This document shows positions 38,559-47,875 of a stretch of DNA of 64,000 nt, in pieces. The position numbers were made by a program, and so were the translations under genes. The DNA comes from Mesorhizobium loti (GTDB lineage Bacteria > Pseudomonadota > Alphaproteobacteria > Rhizobiales > Rhizobiaceae), in the NCBI GenBank assembly GCA_002356515.1, contig AP017605.1, positions 6,433,020 to 6,497,019 on the forward strand, in the 5' to 3' direction. The first letter of the stretch is position 1. Each line of letters begins with the position of its first letter. The notes below the pieces were generated by a model. It was not told the origin of the DNA, made no database searches, and worked only from the letters and a program-made list of their open reading frames with translations.

Positions 38559-39383
38559 TCAGTGGCGGTTTCTTTCGATCATCGCTATCAGGCAATCGGC
38601 AGCTTGCGTGCCGCTGAGGCCCAGATCCCGTACGCTGTTCATGTGATTGCGCCCATCCAGGCAGAGGTTGCGGACACCGTGCCCCTGCGCGCGCAAGAGT
38701 GTTGCGAAGTCGGCCGCCTGCTGGTGAAAAGGTGGCGTTTCCTGATCTCCGACGAGAATGGTCGCTGCCGTGTTCGGGTCATGCCACCGCGTCATTGGCG
38801 TGAAGGCAACTGCCTCTTCGTCGGTGATGCCGATCAACGGCTCGAGGAAGGACGTCTGCAGCGGCTTCAGGTCGTAGAGGCCGCCCAGCAGCAGCGCTGC
38901 ATGGATGCGCGATGGCATGGGCGTCTTTTCGAACAGGAAGGTGGCAAGGTGCGCGCCCGCAGAATGGCCACTGACGCTCAGCCGACTGGGATCGCCGCCG
39001 TGGCCGGCGATGTTGTCCAGCACCCATTGTTTGGCGCGTCGGACCTGCTCGACAATCTCTGCCATCCGGACCTCGGGCATCAGCGCATAGTCGACAATGA
39101 CCGCAATCGCGCCGGCTTTGGTGACTGTCTCCGCGACATAAGAATAGTCGCTCCTGGAAAACATGCGCCAGTAGCCACCATGGATGAAGATGTGCACTGG
39201 AAGGTCGCTGCGCCTTCCCAGGGGAAAGAACAGGTCGAGCCTCTCGGCTTTGCCTTCACCGTAGGGGACATCGGCGACCATGGGCAGCGTCGCCCGGGTT
39301 GCAGCGCTGCGCGCCACGATATCGGCGACGATATCGTCAAAGTCGGCAACGTGATCGCGTGTGCGGAAGGGGTCTCTCGGCAT
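38559..39383 (-). CDS. Alpha/beta hydrolase (esterase/arylformamidase-like)
   Basis: Hydrolase of 274 residues. It has the oxyanion-hole motif FIHGGYW (about residue 71), the nucleophile elbow SVSGHSAGAH with the catalytic Ser, and a C-terminal His in GRNHMNSV. The HGGYW variant is shared with the kynurenine-formamidase-like branch of the carboxylesterase family. It is the last gene of the operon iron alcohol dehydrogenase-aldehyde dehydrogenase-hydrolase, 10 bases after the aldehyde dehydrogenase. Start at ATG 39383 rather than the longer frame to 39467, which would overlap that gene. Substrate unknown. Confidence 0.8.
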   Translation of the reverse strand: MPRDPFRTRDHVADFDDIVADIVARSAATRATLPMVADVPYGEGKAERLDLFFPLGRRSDLPVHIFIHGGYWRMFSRSDYSYVAETVTKAGAIAVIVDYALMPEVRMAEIVEQVRRAKQWVLDNIAGHGGDPSRLSVSGHSAGAHLATFLFEKTPMPSRIHAALLLGGLYDLKPLQTSFLEPLIGITDEEAVAFTPMTRWHDPNTAATILVGDQETPPFHQQAADFATLLRAQGHGVRNLCLDGRNHMNSVRDLGLSGTQAADCLIAMIERNRH

Positions 39384-39393
39384 GGGTGCCCGA

Positions 39394-40875
39394 TCAGAAG
39401 GTGACGGCGATGTATTTCGCCTCCATGAATTCAGCGATGCCGTGGTGCTGGCCGCCTTCGCGGCCAAGGCCGCTTTGCTTGACGCCGCCGAAGGGCGCCG
39501 CCGGATCTGACATCAGCCCCCGGTTGAGGCCTATCATACCGGCCTCGATACCCGACGCCACACGCATGCCGCGCCCCAGATCGCGCGTATAGATATAGGC
39601 TGCAAGGCCATATTCCGTGTCATTGGCGTATGCGATGGCCTGGTCCTCGGCTTCGAACATGGTGATGGGCGCCACCGGCCCGAAAATCTCCTCATGCGCC
39701 ATGTCGGCTTCGGGCGAAACCGCAGACAGCACCGTCGGCGGGTAGAAAAAGCCTTCGCGGTCCAAAATCGAGCCGCCGCAAAGCACCTTGGCTCCCCGCT
39801 CAATCGCGTCTTTGACGAGACGGTCGATCTTGTCCACGGCCTTTCTTGTGATCATCGGACCGCACTCCGTATCGGCATTGGTGCCCGCTCCCACTTTGAG
39901 CGCCGCCATGCGCTTGGAAAGGCCGTCGGCGAACGCGTCATGAATGCCCGACTGCACATAGATGCGGTTGGCGGCGGTGCATGCCTCGCCGGCATTGCGC
40001 ATCTTGGCGATCATGGCGCCGTCGAGCGCCGCATCAAGATCGGCATCGTCGAACACGACAAAGGGCGCATTGCCGCCGAGCTCCATCGAACAGGAGATGA
40101 CATGCTTGGCAGCCTCGGCAAGCAAGGTTCGGCCGACACCAGTCGATCCGGTGAAGGAGAGCTTCCTGACGCGCGGATCGGCCAGCATGGCGAAGGTCAG
40201 CGGGCCGGGACTGGTCGTGGTGATGACGTTGACGACGCCGGCCGGCACCCCGGCCTCGCTGTAGAGCGCGGCCAAGGCGTAGGCCGTCAGTGGCGTTTCG
40301 CTGGCAGGTTTCAGGATCACTGTGCAACCGGCCGCCAATGCCGGCGCAATCTTCCGGGTCGCCATCGCGGCCGGAAAGTTCCAGGGCGTGATCAGCACGC
40401 AGATCCCAATCGGCTCATAGTCGACCACGATCCGGTTGGTGCCGGACGGCGCGGTGCCGAACTCCCCGGTGATGCGGACGGCCTCTTCGGCGTTCCAGCG
40501 GAAGAATTCGGCCGCATACGCGACCTCGCCGCGCGCGTCGCGCAACGCTTTGCCGTTCTCCAGCGCGATCAGCATGGCGAGCGTTTCAGACCGTTCGACC
40601 ATGAGTTCGAAACAGCGTCGAAGGATTTCCGAGCGCTTGCGCGGCGCCGTCTCCCGCCATCCTTTGGCGGCCCTGGCCGCAGCCTTGACCGCGGCTGCGG
40701 CATCCTCGAGCGTTGCATCGGGAACCGCCGCGATCACGGCCCCGGAGGACGGATCGACGACATCGATGAGCCGGCCGTCGGAAGAGGGGCGCCACATGCC
40801 GCCGATGTAAAGCCCGTGCGAAAACCGGCGCACGTCATAGCCATCCTGGTCGATCTGCTGGGCAAGGTTCATCAT
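39394..40875 (-). CDS. NAD(P)-dependent aldehyde dehydrogenase (succinate-semialdehyde dehydrogenase-like)
   Basis: Enzyme of 493 residues oxidising an aldehyde to an acid. Markers: VLITPWNFPAAMATRK, KPASETPLTA, FTGSTGVGRTLL, the general base Glu in SMELGGNAPFVVFDDAD and the catalytic Cys in NAGEACTAANRIYV. The overall pattern is closest to succinate-semialdehyde dehydrogenases. The upstream codon at 40893 is TTG, so the ATG pair at 40875/40872 is the probable start. With the iron-type alcohol dehydrogenase upstream it could turn an alcohol into an acid via the aldehyde. Confidence 0.85.
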   Translation of the reverse strand: MMNLAQQIDQDGYDVRRFSHGLYIGGMWRPSSDGRLIDVVDPSSGAVIAAVPDATLEDAAAAVKAAARAAKGWRETAPRKRSEILRRCFELMVERSETLAMLIALENGKALRDARGEVAYAAEFFRWNAEEAVRITGEFGTAPSGTNRIVVDYEPIGICVLITPWNFPAAMATRKIAPALAAGCTVILKPASETPLTAYALAALYSEAGVPAGVVNVITTTSPGPLTFAMLADPRVRKLSFTGSTGVGRTLLAEAAKHVISCSMELGGNAPFVVFDDADLDAALDGAMIAKMRNAGEACTAANRIYVQSGIHDAFADGLSKRMAALKVGAGTNADTECGPMITRKAVDKIDRLVKDAIERGAKVLCGGSILDREGFFYPPTVLSAVSPEADMAHEEIFGPVAPITMFEAEDQAIAYANDTEYGLAAYIYTRDLGRGMRVASGIEAGMIGLNRGLMSDPAAPFGGVKQSGLGREGGQHHGIAEFMEAKYIAVTF

Positions 40876-40889
40876 CTTGTTCCGTTCGC

Positions 40890-42116
40890 TCAATGGGCGC
40901 AGGCCGCGAGATCGCCGTCATGGGCCGCCTGAACTAGGCGTCGCATGGTGGCGAGATCGAAGGGGCGCGGATTGTTCTTGATGAGTCGGTCGATGCCGAG
41001 CGCCTGCTCGGCGGTCCAGTCGAGCTTATCGGCGGGCAGGCCGAGATCCGCCAACGTCGAGGTGATGCCGATCGCGGCGAACAGCCGCCTGATCTCTTCG
41101 ATGGCAGCGCCGGCCTGTTCGTCGTCACTGCGCCCATCCGCGGAGAGCCCGAGCGCGCGGCCGATCTCGGCCATTTCAGCAGCAGCCACACGCCTGTTGT
41201 AGGTCATGACGTAGGGCATCATGGTTGCTACCCCCAAGCCGTGCGCGGTGTGCGTAAGCGCCCCGGCGGGATACTGTACGGCATGCGCCGCCGCCGTACC
41301 GGCGGTGCCGAACGCACACCCTGCCGCCAGTGCGCCCATCATCACATCGGCACGCGCATCGGCGTCAGTGCCGTCCGTGCAGGCTTTCTGCAGACTGCGC
41401 CCCAGCAGCTTTATGGCCAGCAGCGCGAAATGATCCGTCAGCGCGGTCTTGCCTATGAACACGTGCTTTTGCGGCAGGTCCGGGTCCTCGCCGCGCCGCA
41501 TGGCGGTGAAAGCCTCGATCGCATGGGTCAAGGCATCGGCGCCGGCGATCGCGGTGAGGGCAGGGGGGCAGGTCATCGTCAGTTCGGGGTCGCACAGAGC
41601 GACGGCCGCGATCAGATAAGGGCTGGATATGCCGACCTTGAGCGTCCGGTCGGGATCGGAAATCACGGCGACCGGTGTCACCTCGGAGCCAGTGCCTGCC
41701 GTGGTGGGCACCGCGATCAGCGGCAGCGTCGGGCCGGGAACCTTGAACTCCCCATAGTAGTCCTGGAGTTTGCCGCCATGGCTGAGCAGCAAGGCGGCGC
41801 ATTTGGCGAAATCGAGACAACTGCCGCCGCCGATGCCGATCACCATTTCGGGCCGGAACCCCTTCGCCTCGTCGACGCAGATGCTGACTGTGTCACGCGG
41901 CACGTCGGGGAGGACGCGGTCGTGTGCCAGCACCTCCATCGAGGCCGCCTGGAGCGATTTGACGATCTCCGCGAACACCGCGGTGCCGGCGAAGCGCTCG
42001 TCGGTACAGACCAGCGCGCGCCGTCCGAATCTGCTGGCGACTGTCGGCAGCGCATGACGCTGGCTCTTCCCGAACAGGATTTCACGCGGAAGCCGGAGGG
42101 CGGCGAAGAGGCTCAT
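40890..42116 (-). CDS. Iron-containing (group III) alcohol dehydrogenase
   Basis: NAD-dependent dehydrogenase of 408 residues. Nucleotide binding is shown by GIGGGSCLDFAK and PTTAGTGSEVTPVAVI; metal ligands lie in ADALTHAIEAF and the histidines of THTAHGLGVATMMPY. It resembles 1,3-propanediol-dehydrogenase/maleylacetate-reductase relatives. It is the first gene of a three-gene reverse operon and divergent from a GntR regulator, with the intervening 214 bases holding a tandem TATAGGA element that may be the operator. The metabolic role is unknown. Confidence 0.85.
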   Translation of the reverse strand: MSLFAALRLPREILFGKSQRHALPTVASRFGRRALVCTDERFAGTAVFAEIVKSLQAASMEVLAHDRVLPDVPRDTVSICVDEAKGFRPEMVIGIGGGSCLDFAKCAALLLSHGGKLQDYYGEFKVPGPTLPLIAVPTTAGTGSEVTPVAVISDPDRTLKVGISSPYLIAAVALCDPELTMTCPPALTAIAGADALTHAIEAFTAMRRGEDPDLPQKHVFIGKTALTDHFALLAIKLLGRSLQKACTDGTDADARADVMMGALAAGCAFGTAGTAAAHAVQYPAGALTHTAHGLGVATMMPYVMTYNRRVAAAEMAEIGRALGLSADGRSDDEQAGAAIEEIRRLFAAIGITSTLADLGLPADKLDWTAEQALGIDRLIKNNPRPFDLATMRRLVQAAHDGDLAACAH

Positions 42117-42263
42117 GATGATCTTTTGTCCTTTGACGGCGGCGGCTCAACTGGGAATTGGGAAAGGCTATCGCGACGGACCTGCCATCTGTCCGCAACG
42201 CCGCTTGAACGCACTGCGGCGACGCCCATGTGACGGCTCAAAGAGGTATCTGCTTTTAAATCG

Positions 42264-42277
42264 TATAGGATATAGGA
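42264..42277. promoter_or_regulatory. Tandem TATAGGA element between the alcohol dehydrogenase and GntR genes
   Basis: Two adjacent copies of TATAGGA within ATCGTATAGGATATAGGAT, in AT-rich intergenic sequence 54 bases before the GntR start. It is a plausible GntR operator or a core promoter; the sequence alone cannot separate these. Confidence 0.4.
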
Positions 42278-42330
42278 TTGCATCTGCTGGAGCATCGTGT
42301 TAGCAGTCCTCACTGTCAAGGGGCAAAAAA

Positions 42331-43032
42331 ATGCAGACCGTGAGCTTAACCGACACGACTGAAACGACCGCCGGCGGCGGTCGCATCCAGCGCTCCAACA
42401 GCCTGGTCGAGGATGTTTACGAAGCGATCTTCGCGCAGCTTATGGCGCTGAAGATCGCGCCGGGCTCACGCATCACCGTTGATAGCCTGGTCAAGGAATT
42501 CAACGTCTCGCACACACCTATCCGCGAGGCGCTCGGCCGCCTCGAAGGCGAAGGCCTGGTGCTCAAGACGCATCTCATTGGTTATCGCGCAGCACCCCAG
42601 ATTACCCGGCGCCGTTTCGACGAATTGTACGAGATGCGCCTTCTGCTCGAGCCGCATGCTGCGGCCAAAGCCGCCGCTGCCATGGACGAAGCAAAGCTCA
42701 ACACTTTGCTGGAAGCGGCCGGCGTGATGTCACGGCGCGAGGGCAAGGACGATCGCCTGCGCTATTCGAATTTCGCCCGGCAGGACGCGATCTTCCACGA
42801 CAAGATCATGGAGTTTTCAGAAAACGAACTCATTCGGGAGACGTTGAGCCACCAGCACACCCACTTCCACATCTTCCGCTTGATGTACCATTCCCGGGTG
42901 ACCGAGGAAGCGCTCGACGAACACGAGGCGATTCTCGCCGCATTCGGTAGGGCCGACGCGGACGCCGCCCAAGAGGCGATGCGCGTCCATATCGAGCATT
43001 CCCGCGATCGCTTGCTTCCGGCATTTGATTGA
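42331..43032 (+). CDS. GntR-family (FadR/FCD) transcriptional regulator
   Basis: DNA-binding protein of 233 residues: winged helix at residues about 25-90 (LKIAPGSRITVDSLVKEFNV, then SHTPIREALGRLEGEGLV) and an FCD effector domain with a histidine-rich stretch (SHQHTHFHIFRLMYHS) that may bind a metal. Divergent from the alcohol-dehydrogenase operon, it most likely controls it and possibly itself. It is separate from the other two GntR proteins of the window (23463, 50598). Confidence 0.85.
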   Translation: MQTVSLTDTTETTAGGGRIQRSNSLVEDVYEAIFAQLMALKIAPGSRITVDSLVKEFNVSHTPIREALGRLEGEGLVLKTHLIGYRAAPQITRRRFDELYEMRLLLEPHAAAKAAAAMDEAKLNTLLEAAGVMSRREGKDDRLRYSNFARQDAIFHDKIMEFSENELIRETLSHQHTHFHIFRLMYHSRVTEEALDEHEAILAAFGRADADAAQEAMRVHIEHSRDRLLPAFD

Positions 43033-43056
43033 GGCCGGAATCGATGTCCTTTGCCG

Positions 43057-43140
43057 GTGTGCGGCGCCGTCAAGCTCGATGCGCCGCTGATCAACCAGGC
43101 CAACGCCAAGGAATACTATTTCCCGGACTCGCCATTCTGA
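43057..43140 (+). pseudogene. Leftover C-terminus of a sugar ABC binding protein
   Basis: Twenty-seven codons followed by TGA read VCGAVKLDAPLINQ and end EYYFPDSPF. That ending matches the terminal helix and tail of RbsB-type sugar-binding proteins. There is no start, no ribosome site and no upstream coding frame: the preceding 25 bases run straight into the GntR stop. It is best explained as the remnant of a deleted transporter gene. Confidence 0.5.
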
Positions 43141-43213
43141 CCCGATCCGATTTCACCGAAAGGCAGGCCGCGATCTGCGCCTTGCCCAGCCCAAAACATT
43201 GAGAGGAAGAGCC

Positions 43214-43807
43214 ATGCCAGGTAAAAAAATACTGATGCTGACCGGTGAGTTCACCGAGGAATACGAAATCTTCGTCTATCAGCAGGCGATGGAAGCCGTC
43301 GGTCACACCATCCACGTGGTTTGCCCGGATAAGAACGCCGGAGACCTGATCAAGACCTCGCTGCACGATTTCGAGGGCGACCAGACCTACACCGAAAAAC
43401 TGGGCCACTATGCGCTGATCAACAAGACGTTCTCGGAAGCCGAGAGACAGCTCGATCAGTATCATGCCGTCTATTGTGCTGGCGGTCGTGGCCCTGAATA
43501 TATCCGCACCGACAAGCGCGTTCAGGCGATCGTTCGTCATTTTCACGAAGCTCAGAAGCCGATCTTCACGATCTGCCATGGCGTTCAGGTTCTCATTGCC
43601 GTCGATGGCGTCGTGCGCGGCAAGAAGGTTGGTGCATTAGGGGCATGCGAGCCGGAGGTGACACTCGCCGGCGGCACCTACATCGATCTGTCTCCGACAG
43701 AGGCCTATGTCGACGGCACAATGGTTTCGGCCAAAGGCTGGACAGCCCTCGCAGCCTTCATCCGCGAATGCCTGAAGGTGCTGGGAACGGAAATCCGGCA
43801 TAACTAA
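43214..43807 (+). CDS. DJ-1/PfpI-family protein
   Basis: Soluble protein of 197 residues with the PfpI-like flavodoxin fold. The nucleophile elbow IFTICHGVQVL carries the conserved Cys (about residue 125), and YHAVYCAGGRGPEYI provides the family glycine-rich turn. DJ-1/PfpI members act as proteases, amidases, hydratases or glyoxal-detoxifying enzymes, and the function here cannot be chosen. GAGGAAGAG precedes the ATG at 43214. It stands alone, ending in a hairpin repeat shared with the convergent RraA gene. Confidence 0.8.
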   Translation: MPGKKILMLTGEFTEEYEIFVYQQAMEAVGHTIHVVCPDKNAGDLIKTSLHDFEGDQTYTEKLGHYALINKTFSEAERQLDQYHAVYCAGGRGPEYIRTDKRVQAIVRHFHEAQKPIFTICHGVQVLIAVDGVVRGKKVGALGACEPEVTLAGGTYIDLSPTEAYVDGTMVSAKGWTALAAFIRECLKVLGTEIRHN

Positions 43808-43822
43808 GGATCGTCCAAGCAG

Positions 43823-43870
43823 ACTTGGAGCGGTTCACCCATCCTGGTTTGAAGTTGCACCGCTCCAAGT
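43823..43870. terminator. Inverted repeat between convergent PfpI and RraA genes
   Basis: ACTTGGAGCGGT (43823-43834) and ACCGCTCCAAGT (43859-43870), perfect 12-base arms with a 24-base loop. Located between two gene ends, it could serve as a bidirectional terminator; it also resembles a short dispersed rhizobial repeat. Confidence 0.5.
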
Positions 43871-43922
43871 GCACAAAGTTTTGGTCGAGACGCGCTGGTG
43901 ATCCATACGCTAGATGGTTCTG

Positions 43923-44657
43923 CTAGCGCCTTGCGCTGCGCCACGCCTCGTATTCTGCGCGGGCGTCGTCATGCAGTGGATAATAGCGTTGCAACGGGGC
44001 GCCCTGGAGGAGCTTCTCGCGCGAGAACTCTTCCCAATCGTGATGCTTCTTCGCTTCGTCGATGACCTTTGCTGCCATTGCCACGGGAACCACCACCACG
44101 CCGTCATCATCGGCGACGATGATGTCGCCGGGGATCACCGTGACACCGCCGCAAGCGATCGGAACGTTGACGGCATTGGGATAGATGCTGGTCTGTACAT
44201 GATAGTTGGGCGTCCAGCCGCGCAGCCAAAGCGGCAGGTCGAGCTTCTCGACATTGGGCCGGTCGCGCATACACCCGTCGATCACGATGCCCGCGCCGCC
44301 TCTGCCCTTGAAATAGGTCGACATCATATCGCCGAAGACGCCCGAGCTCATGTCGCCGCGCGCGTCGACCACGACCACATCGCCCTCCTGGGCGTGATAG
44401 AGCACGTGCCGGTGCAGTTGCGTCTCCGGGTCGGCGTATTCTCCTTCGTTGAAGAGGTCCGGCCGCTGCGGCAGGAACTGCAGCGTCAGCGCCGGCCCAA
44501 CGATCGACTTGCCGTGGTTCTGCGCCACCGGTCCGACCATATGCGGATTGCGGAAGCCCATATGGCCGAGCGTGCCGGCAACCGTCGCGGCGCCGATCTC
44601 CCTCAATCCCTCGATCAGATCCTTGGACGGCCGGATGATGTCGGAGGTATGCGTCAT
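43923..44657 (-). CDS. RraA-family aldolase/decarboxylase-like protein
   Basis: Protein of 244 residues of the RraA/HMG-aldolase fold. Family landmarks: GDVVVVDARGDMSSGVFGDM, GIVIDGCMRDRPNV with the conserved Arg-Asp pair, and DIIVADDDGVVVVP. Catabolic members cleave 4-hydroxy-4-methyl-2-oxoglutarate-like acids or decarboxylate oxaloacetate. It lies 23 bases after an enolase-superfamily gene in an ABC importer operon, so it may cleave the 2-keto-3-deoxy acid formed there; this is inference. The ATG at 44657 is internal to a longer frame that overlaps the neighbouring gene. Confidence 0.8.
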   Translation of the reverse strand: MTHTSDIIRPSKDLIEGLREIGAATVAGTLGHMGFRNPHMVGPVAQNHGKSIVGPALTLQFLPQRPDLFNEGEYADPETQLHRHVLYHAQEGDVVVVDARGDMSSGVFGDMMSTYFKGRGGAGIVIDGCMRDRPNVEKLDLPLWLRGWTPNYHVQTSIYPNAVNVPIACGGVTVIPGDIIVADDDGVVVVPVAMAAKVIDEAKKHHDWEEFSREKLLQGAPLQRYYPLHDDARAEYEAWRSARR

Positions 44658-44680
44658 GGTGAACTCCGGTTGAAATTGAA

Positions 44681-45844
44681 CTACCAGTTGGTGACAGAAC
44701 CGTCGCGGCGCTTGAGGTGGGGCGCTTCCCAGAAACGGAAACTCTGCGCCTGGATCGCCGCCTCGTTGACCTCGACGCCGAGCCCCGGCAGATCGCCGAC
44801 CGGATAGGCGGGGCCGTCGAGTTGTGGTTGCACCGGGAAGAACTCGGAGCTGTCGAAGCCCAGCTTCCTTTCCGGCACTCTGGTCTCGAGCCAGGCGAAA
44901 TTGGCGACTGCGGCGGCCAGATGCACGGTCGCGGCCGTGCACACCGGGCCGAGCGGATTGTGCGGCATCAGATCGACATAGTGCGCTTCGCTCCAGCCCG
45001 CGACCTTCATCGCTTCGGTGAGCCCGCCGACATTGCAGATGTCGAGCCGGTTGAACTGATGGATGCCGCGTTCGATGTAGGGCAGGAACTGCCACTTGCT
45101 GGCAAATTCCTCGCCGATGGCGAACGGAATGTCCGTCATCGTGCGCAGCGATTCGTAGGCCTCCGGTGTCTCGTCGCGTATCGGCTCCTCGAGGAAATCA
45201 AGCACGCCGCGACCTAGCTTGTTGCAGAAGCTGGCCGTCTCGGCCACCGACAGCCGATGATGATAGTCGATGCCGAGCACGACCCCGTCGCCCAGCGCCT
45301 CGCGGGCCTTGTTCAGCATCCGCGCGGTCACGCCGATCGACTCGCGCGGCTCGAAAATGTCCTTGCTGCTTTGCCCGGCGGGGAAGAAGCGGATCGCCTG
45401 CCAGCCCTGCGCGCGCAACTCCCGGGCTCGTTCGATGGCAACATCGCCCTCGGCCTCGTCTCCGGTTGAGGCAAAGGTGGGGATACGGTCGCGCTGCTTG
45501 CCGCCGAGCAACTCGTAGACCGGCACCCCCAGCGCCTTGCCCTTGATGTCGTGAAGGGCGATGTCGATGGCGGAAATCGCTGCCTGTAGAACGCGCCCGC
45601 CTTCGAAGTACTGGCTGCGATAGGCCTCCTGCCATATCCGCCCGATCTGCATGGGGTCGCGGCCGATCAGGAACTCGCGATAGTGCTCGACGGCGCCGGT
45701 CACCGCCCTCTCGCGGCCGCTCAAGCCGCTCTCGCCCCAGCCGAAGATACCTTGGTCGGTCTCGATCTTGACGAGCATTTGGTTGCGCGTTCCTACCCAC
45801 ACTGGGTAGGGCTTGATCGCGGTAATCTTAAGCTTCCCGGTCAT
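44681..45844 (-). CDS. Enolase-superfamily (mandelate racemase/muconate lactonizing) enzyme 1
   Basis: Probable acid-sugar dehydratase of 387 residues. Metal and catalytic motifs: GIDYHHRL (Asp and His), FLEEPI (Glu), AIGEEF (Glu) and a C-terminal MPHNPLGP with His, a set typical of galactonate/mannonate-dehydratase relatives. The N-terminal capping domain includes VKIETDQGIFGWGE. Reverse strand, directly after the UgpC-type ATPase (32 bases) and before the RraA-like gene, so it is part of the sugar-importer operon. The substrate is unknown. Confidence 0.85.
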   Translation of the reverse strand: MTGKLKITAIKPYPVWVGTRNQMLVKIETDQGIFGWGESGLSGRERAVTGAVEHYREFLIGRDPMQIGRIWQEAYRSQYFEGGRVLQAAISAIDIALHDIKGKALGVPVYELLGGKQRDRIPTFASTGDEAEGDVAIERARELRAQGWQAIRFFPAGQSSKDIFEPRESIGVTARMLNKAREALGDGVVLGIDYHHRLSVAETASFCNKLGRGVLDFLEEPIRDETPEAYESLRTMTDIPFAIGEEFASKWQFLPYIERGIHQFNRLDICNVGGLTEAMKVAGWSEAHYVDLMPHNPLGPVCTAATVHLAAAVANFAWLETRVPERKLGFDSSEFFPVQPQLDGPAYPVGDLPGLGVEVNEAAIQAQSFRFWEAPHLKRRDGSVTNW

Positions 45845-45876
45845 CCGGCCCCCATTCCATACGCCCCCGCCTTGTC

Positions 45877-46974
45877 TCAGTCAGCCTCGAGAGCCATTTC
45901 AGTTTCGCCGTCGAACAGGTGCATCCGCTCTTGGTCGAACTCGAGCCAGATCTGCTCGTCTGGCGCGACGGCGATGGTCGGCGGTACGCTGACGTTGACG
46001 ATGGCGCCGGACAGGAACGCCTGCACGAAGGTGATGTCTCCGGTAGGCTCCACCGTGTAGGCCTTGGCAGGGACGCTGCCTGGCACCGCGCTCTTGTGCA
46101 GCTTGATCGTCGAATGACGTGCGCCGAGCACGACTTTCTTGGTTGTTGCCCGCGCGACCTTCTGGGCATTGCGCGGCGAGAGCTCGAGGCTCCAGCGCTC
46201 CGCGCCCGTCAGCACGGTGTTGCCGTTTGTCGTCGATGCTTCCAGCGGAACAAGGCTCATCGCCGGGCTGCCGATGAAGCTGGCGACGAACATGTTCACC
46301 GGATGGGCAAAGACCTGCGCCGGTGAATCGTATTGTTGCAGGTAGCCGCCGTTCATCACCGCCATCCTGTCTGCCATGGTCACGGCTTCGAGTTGGTCGT
46401 GCGTCACGTAGATGATCGTGGCCTTGAGGTCCTGGTGGAAGCGCTTTATCTCCGACCGCATTTGCACGCGCAGTTTTGCATCGAGATTGGAAAGCGGCTC
46501 GTCCATCAGGAACACAGCGGGATCGCGGACGAGGGCGCGGCCCAGGGCCACACGCTGCTGCTGCCCGCCCGAAAGTTCGCGCGGCTTGCGCTCGAGCAAC
46601 TGTGTCATGTCGAGTACGCGCGCCGCTTCCTTGACCTTCCTGTCGATCTCGTCCTTGGGCAGTTTGCGCATCTGCAGCGGGAACGCGAGGTTCTTATAAA
46701 CCGACTTTTGTGGGTAGAGCGCGTAGTTCTGGAACACCATTGCGATGTCCCGGTCCTTCGGGTCGAGGTCATTGACCACCCGGTCTCCGATGACGATATC
46801 GCCCGACGTGATCGGAATCAGACCCGCGACGAGATTGAGGGTCGTTGTCTTGCCGCAGCCTGACGGACCGACGAGCGCAACGAACTCGCCGTCATTGACG
46901 GTCAGCGAAACCTCGTTGACGGCTTTGAAGCTGCCATAGGTCTTGACGAGATCTTTGAGGACCACATGGGCCAT
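45877..46974 (-). CDS. Carbohydrate ABC transporter ATPase, UgpC/MalK family
   Basis: ATP-binding subunit of 365 residues. Walker [11 protein letters not shown]-loop VFQNYALYP, signature [15 protein letters not shown], Walker [17 protein letters not shown] and switch VTHDQLE are in order, followed by a TOBE-type regulatory C-terminal domain. The frame begins upstream with a TTG; ATG 46974 is used. It lies 10 bases after the UgpE-type permease and is the energy unit of the 50386-43923 operon. Confidence 0.92.
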   Translation of the reverse strand: MAHVVLKDLVKTYGSFKAVNEVSLTVNDGEFVALVGPSGCGKTTTLNLVAGLIPITSGDIVIGDRVVNDLDPKDRDIAMVFQNYALYPQKSVYKNLAFPLQMRKLPKDEIDRKVKEAARVLDMTQLLERKPRELSGGQQQRVALGRALVRDPAVFLMDEPLSNLDAKLRVQMRSEIKRFHQDLKATIIYVTHDQLEAVTMADRMAVMNGGYLQQYDSPAQVFAHPVNMFVASFIGSPAMSLVPLEASTTNGNTVLTGAERWSLELSPRNAQKVARATTKKVVLGARHSTIKLHKSAVPGSVPAKAYTVEPTGDITFVQAFLSGAIVNVSVPPTIAVAPDEQIWLEFDQERMHLFDGETEMALEAD

Positions 46975-46984
46975 CGGCAACTCC

Positions 46985-47875
46985 CTAGTGCTTGACCGCG
47001 CCTTCTGTGAGGGCGCGTACGAAGTATCGTTGCAGGACGAGGAACAGCACCACGACGGGCACGCTCATGATAAAGCTGGCTGCCATCAGGCCTGGAAAGT
47101 CCGTCGTGTTTTCCGAGAAAAAGCGCTGGATGCCGACCGGCAACGTCAGTTGCTCGTTCTTGGAGAGGAAGGTGTAGGCGTAGATGTACTCGTTCCACGC
47201 GCCGATGAAGGAATAGATCGCCGTAGCGATGATTCCTGGCGCCGAGAGCGGCATCACGATCAGGATAAAGGCCTGGAACCGCGTCGCCCCGTCGATGCGC
47301 GCCGCCTGCTCGAGTTGCACCGGGATGTTGTCGTAGAAGCCCTTCAGCAGCCAGATCGCCAGCGGCAGGCCGAAGGTGAGGTAGGTCAGGATCAGCGATC
47401 CGTGTGTGTTCACCAGCCCGATCGCGCGCATCAGGATGAAGAGCGGCACGAGAAAGATAACCGCCGGGAACATGTTGCGAAGCAGCACGGCGAAGAACAG
47501 GAAATTCCGGCCCGGGAAGGTGAAGCGCGAAAACGCATAGGCCGCTGGAACCGCCACGATCACCGAAAGGATGGTCGTGGCAGTGGAAACGTAGAGGCTG
47601 TTCCAGAAGAAGCGGAGGAAGTCCTGGCCGACGCTGTTCTGCGGATCGAGCAGCTTCTGGTAACTGGCAAGTGTCGGTTCGTCAGGCCACCATTGCGGCG
47701 GGAATTGCATCGCCGCGAAGCCGGACTTGATCGAGGTGAGCAGCATCCAGATCATCGGCAACGCCGTGTAAAGGAGCATGAAGACGAGGAAGATGCGCCC
47801 GCTCCACCGCCATCCGTCGACACGCATGCGGCGGCGGGCTTGGCCTCGAGCGGCGGTCTCGGCGAGTGTGCTCAT
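46985..47875 (-). CDS. Carbohydrate ABC transporter permease, UgpE/MalG family
   Basis: Inner-membrane subunit of 296 residues with six helices and the EAA-type loop [15 protein letters not shown]. It is distinguished from MalF types by its shorter length and the C-terminal ends. It overlaps the preceding permease by four bases, showing coupled translation. Confidence 0.9.
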   Translation of the reverse strand: MSTLAETAARGQARRRMRVDGWRWSGRIFLVFMLLYTALPMIWMLLTSIKSGFAAMQFPPQWWPDEPTLASYQKLLDPQNSVGQDFLRFFWNSLYVSTATTILSVIVAVPAAYAFSRFTFPGRNFLFFAVLLRNMFPAVIFLVPLFILMRAIGLVNTHGSLILTYLTFGLPLAIWLLKGFYDNIPVQLEQAARIDGATRFQAFILIVMPLSAPGIIATAIYSFIGAWNEYIYAYTFLSKNEQLTLPVGIQRFFSENTTDFPGLMAASFIMSVPVVVLFLVLQRYFVRALTEGAVKH

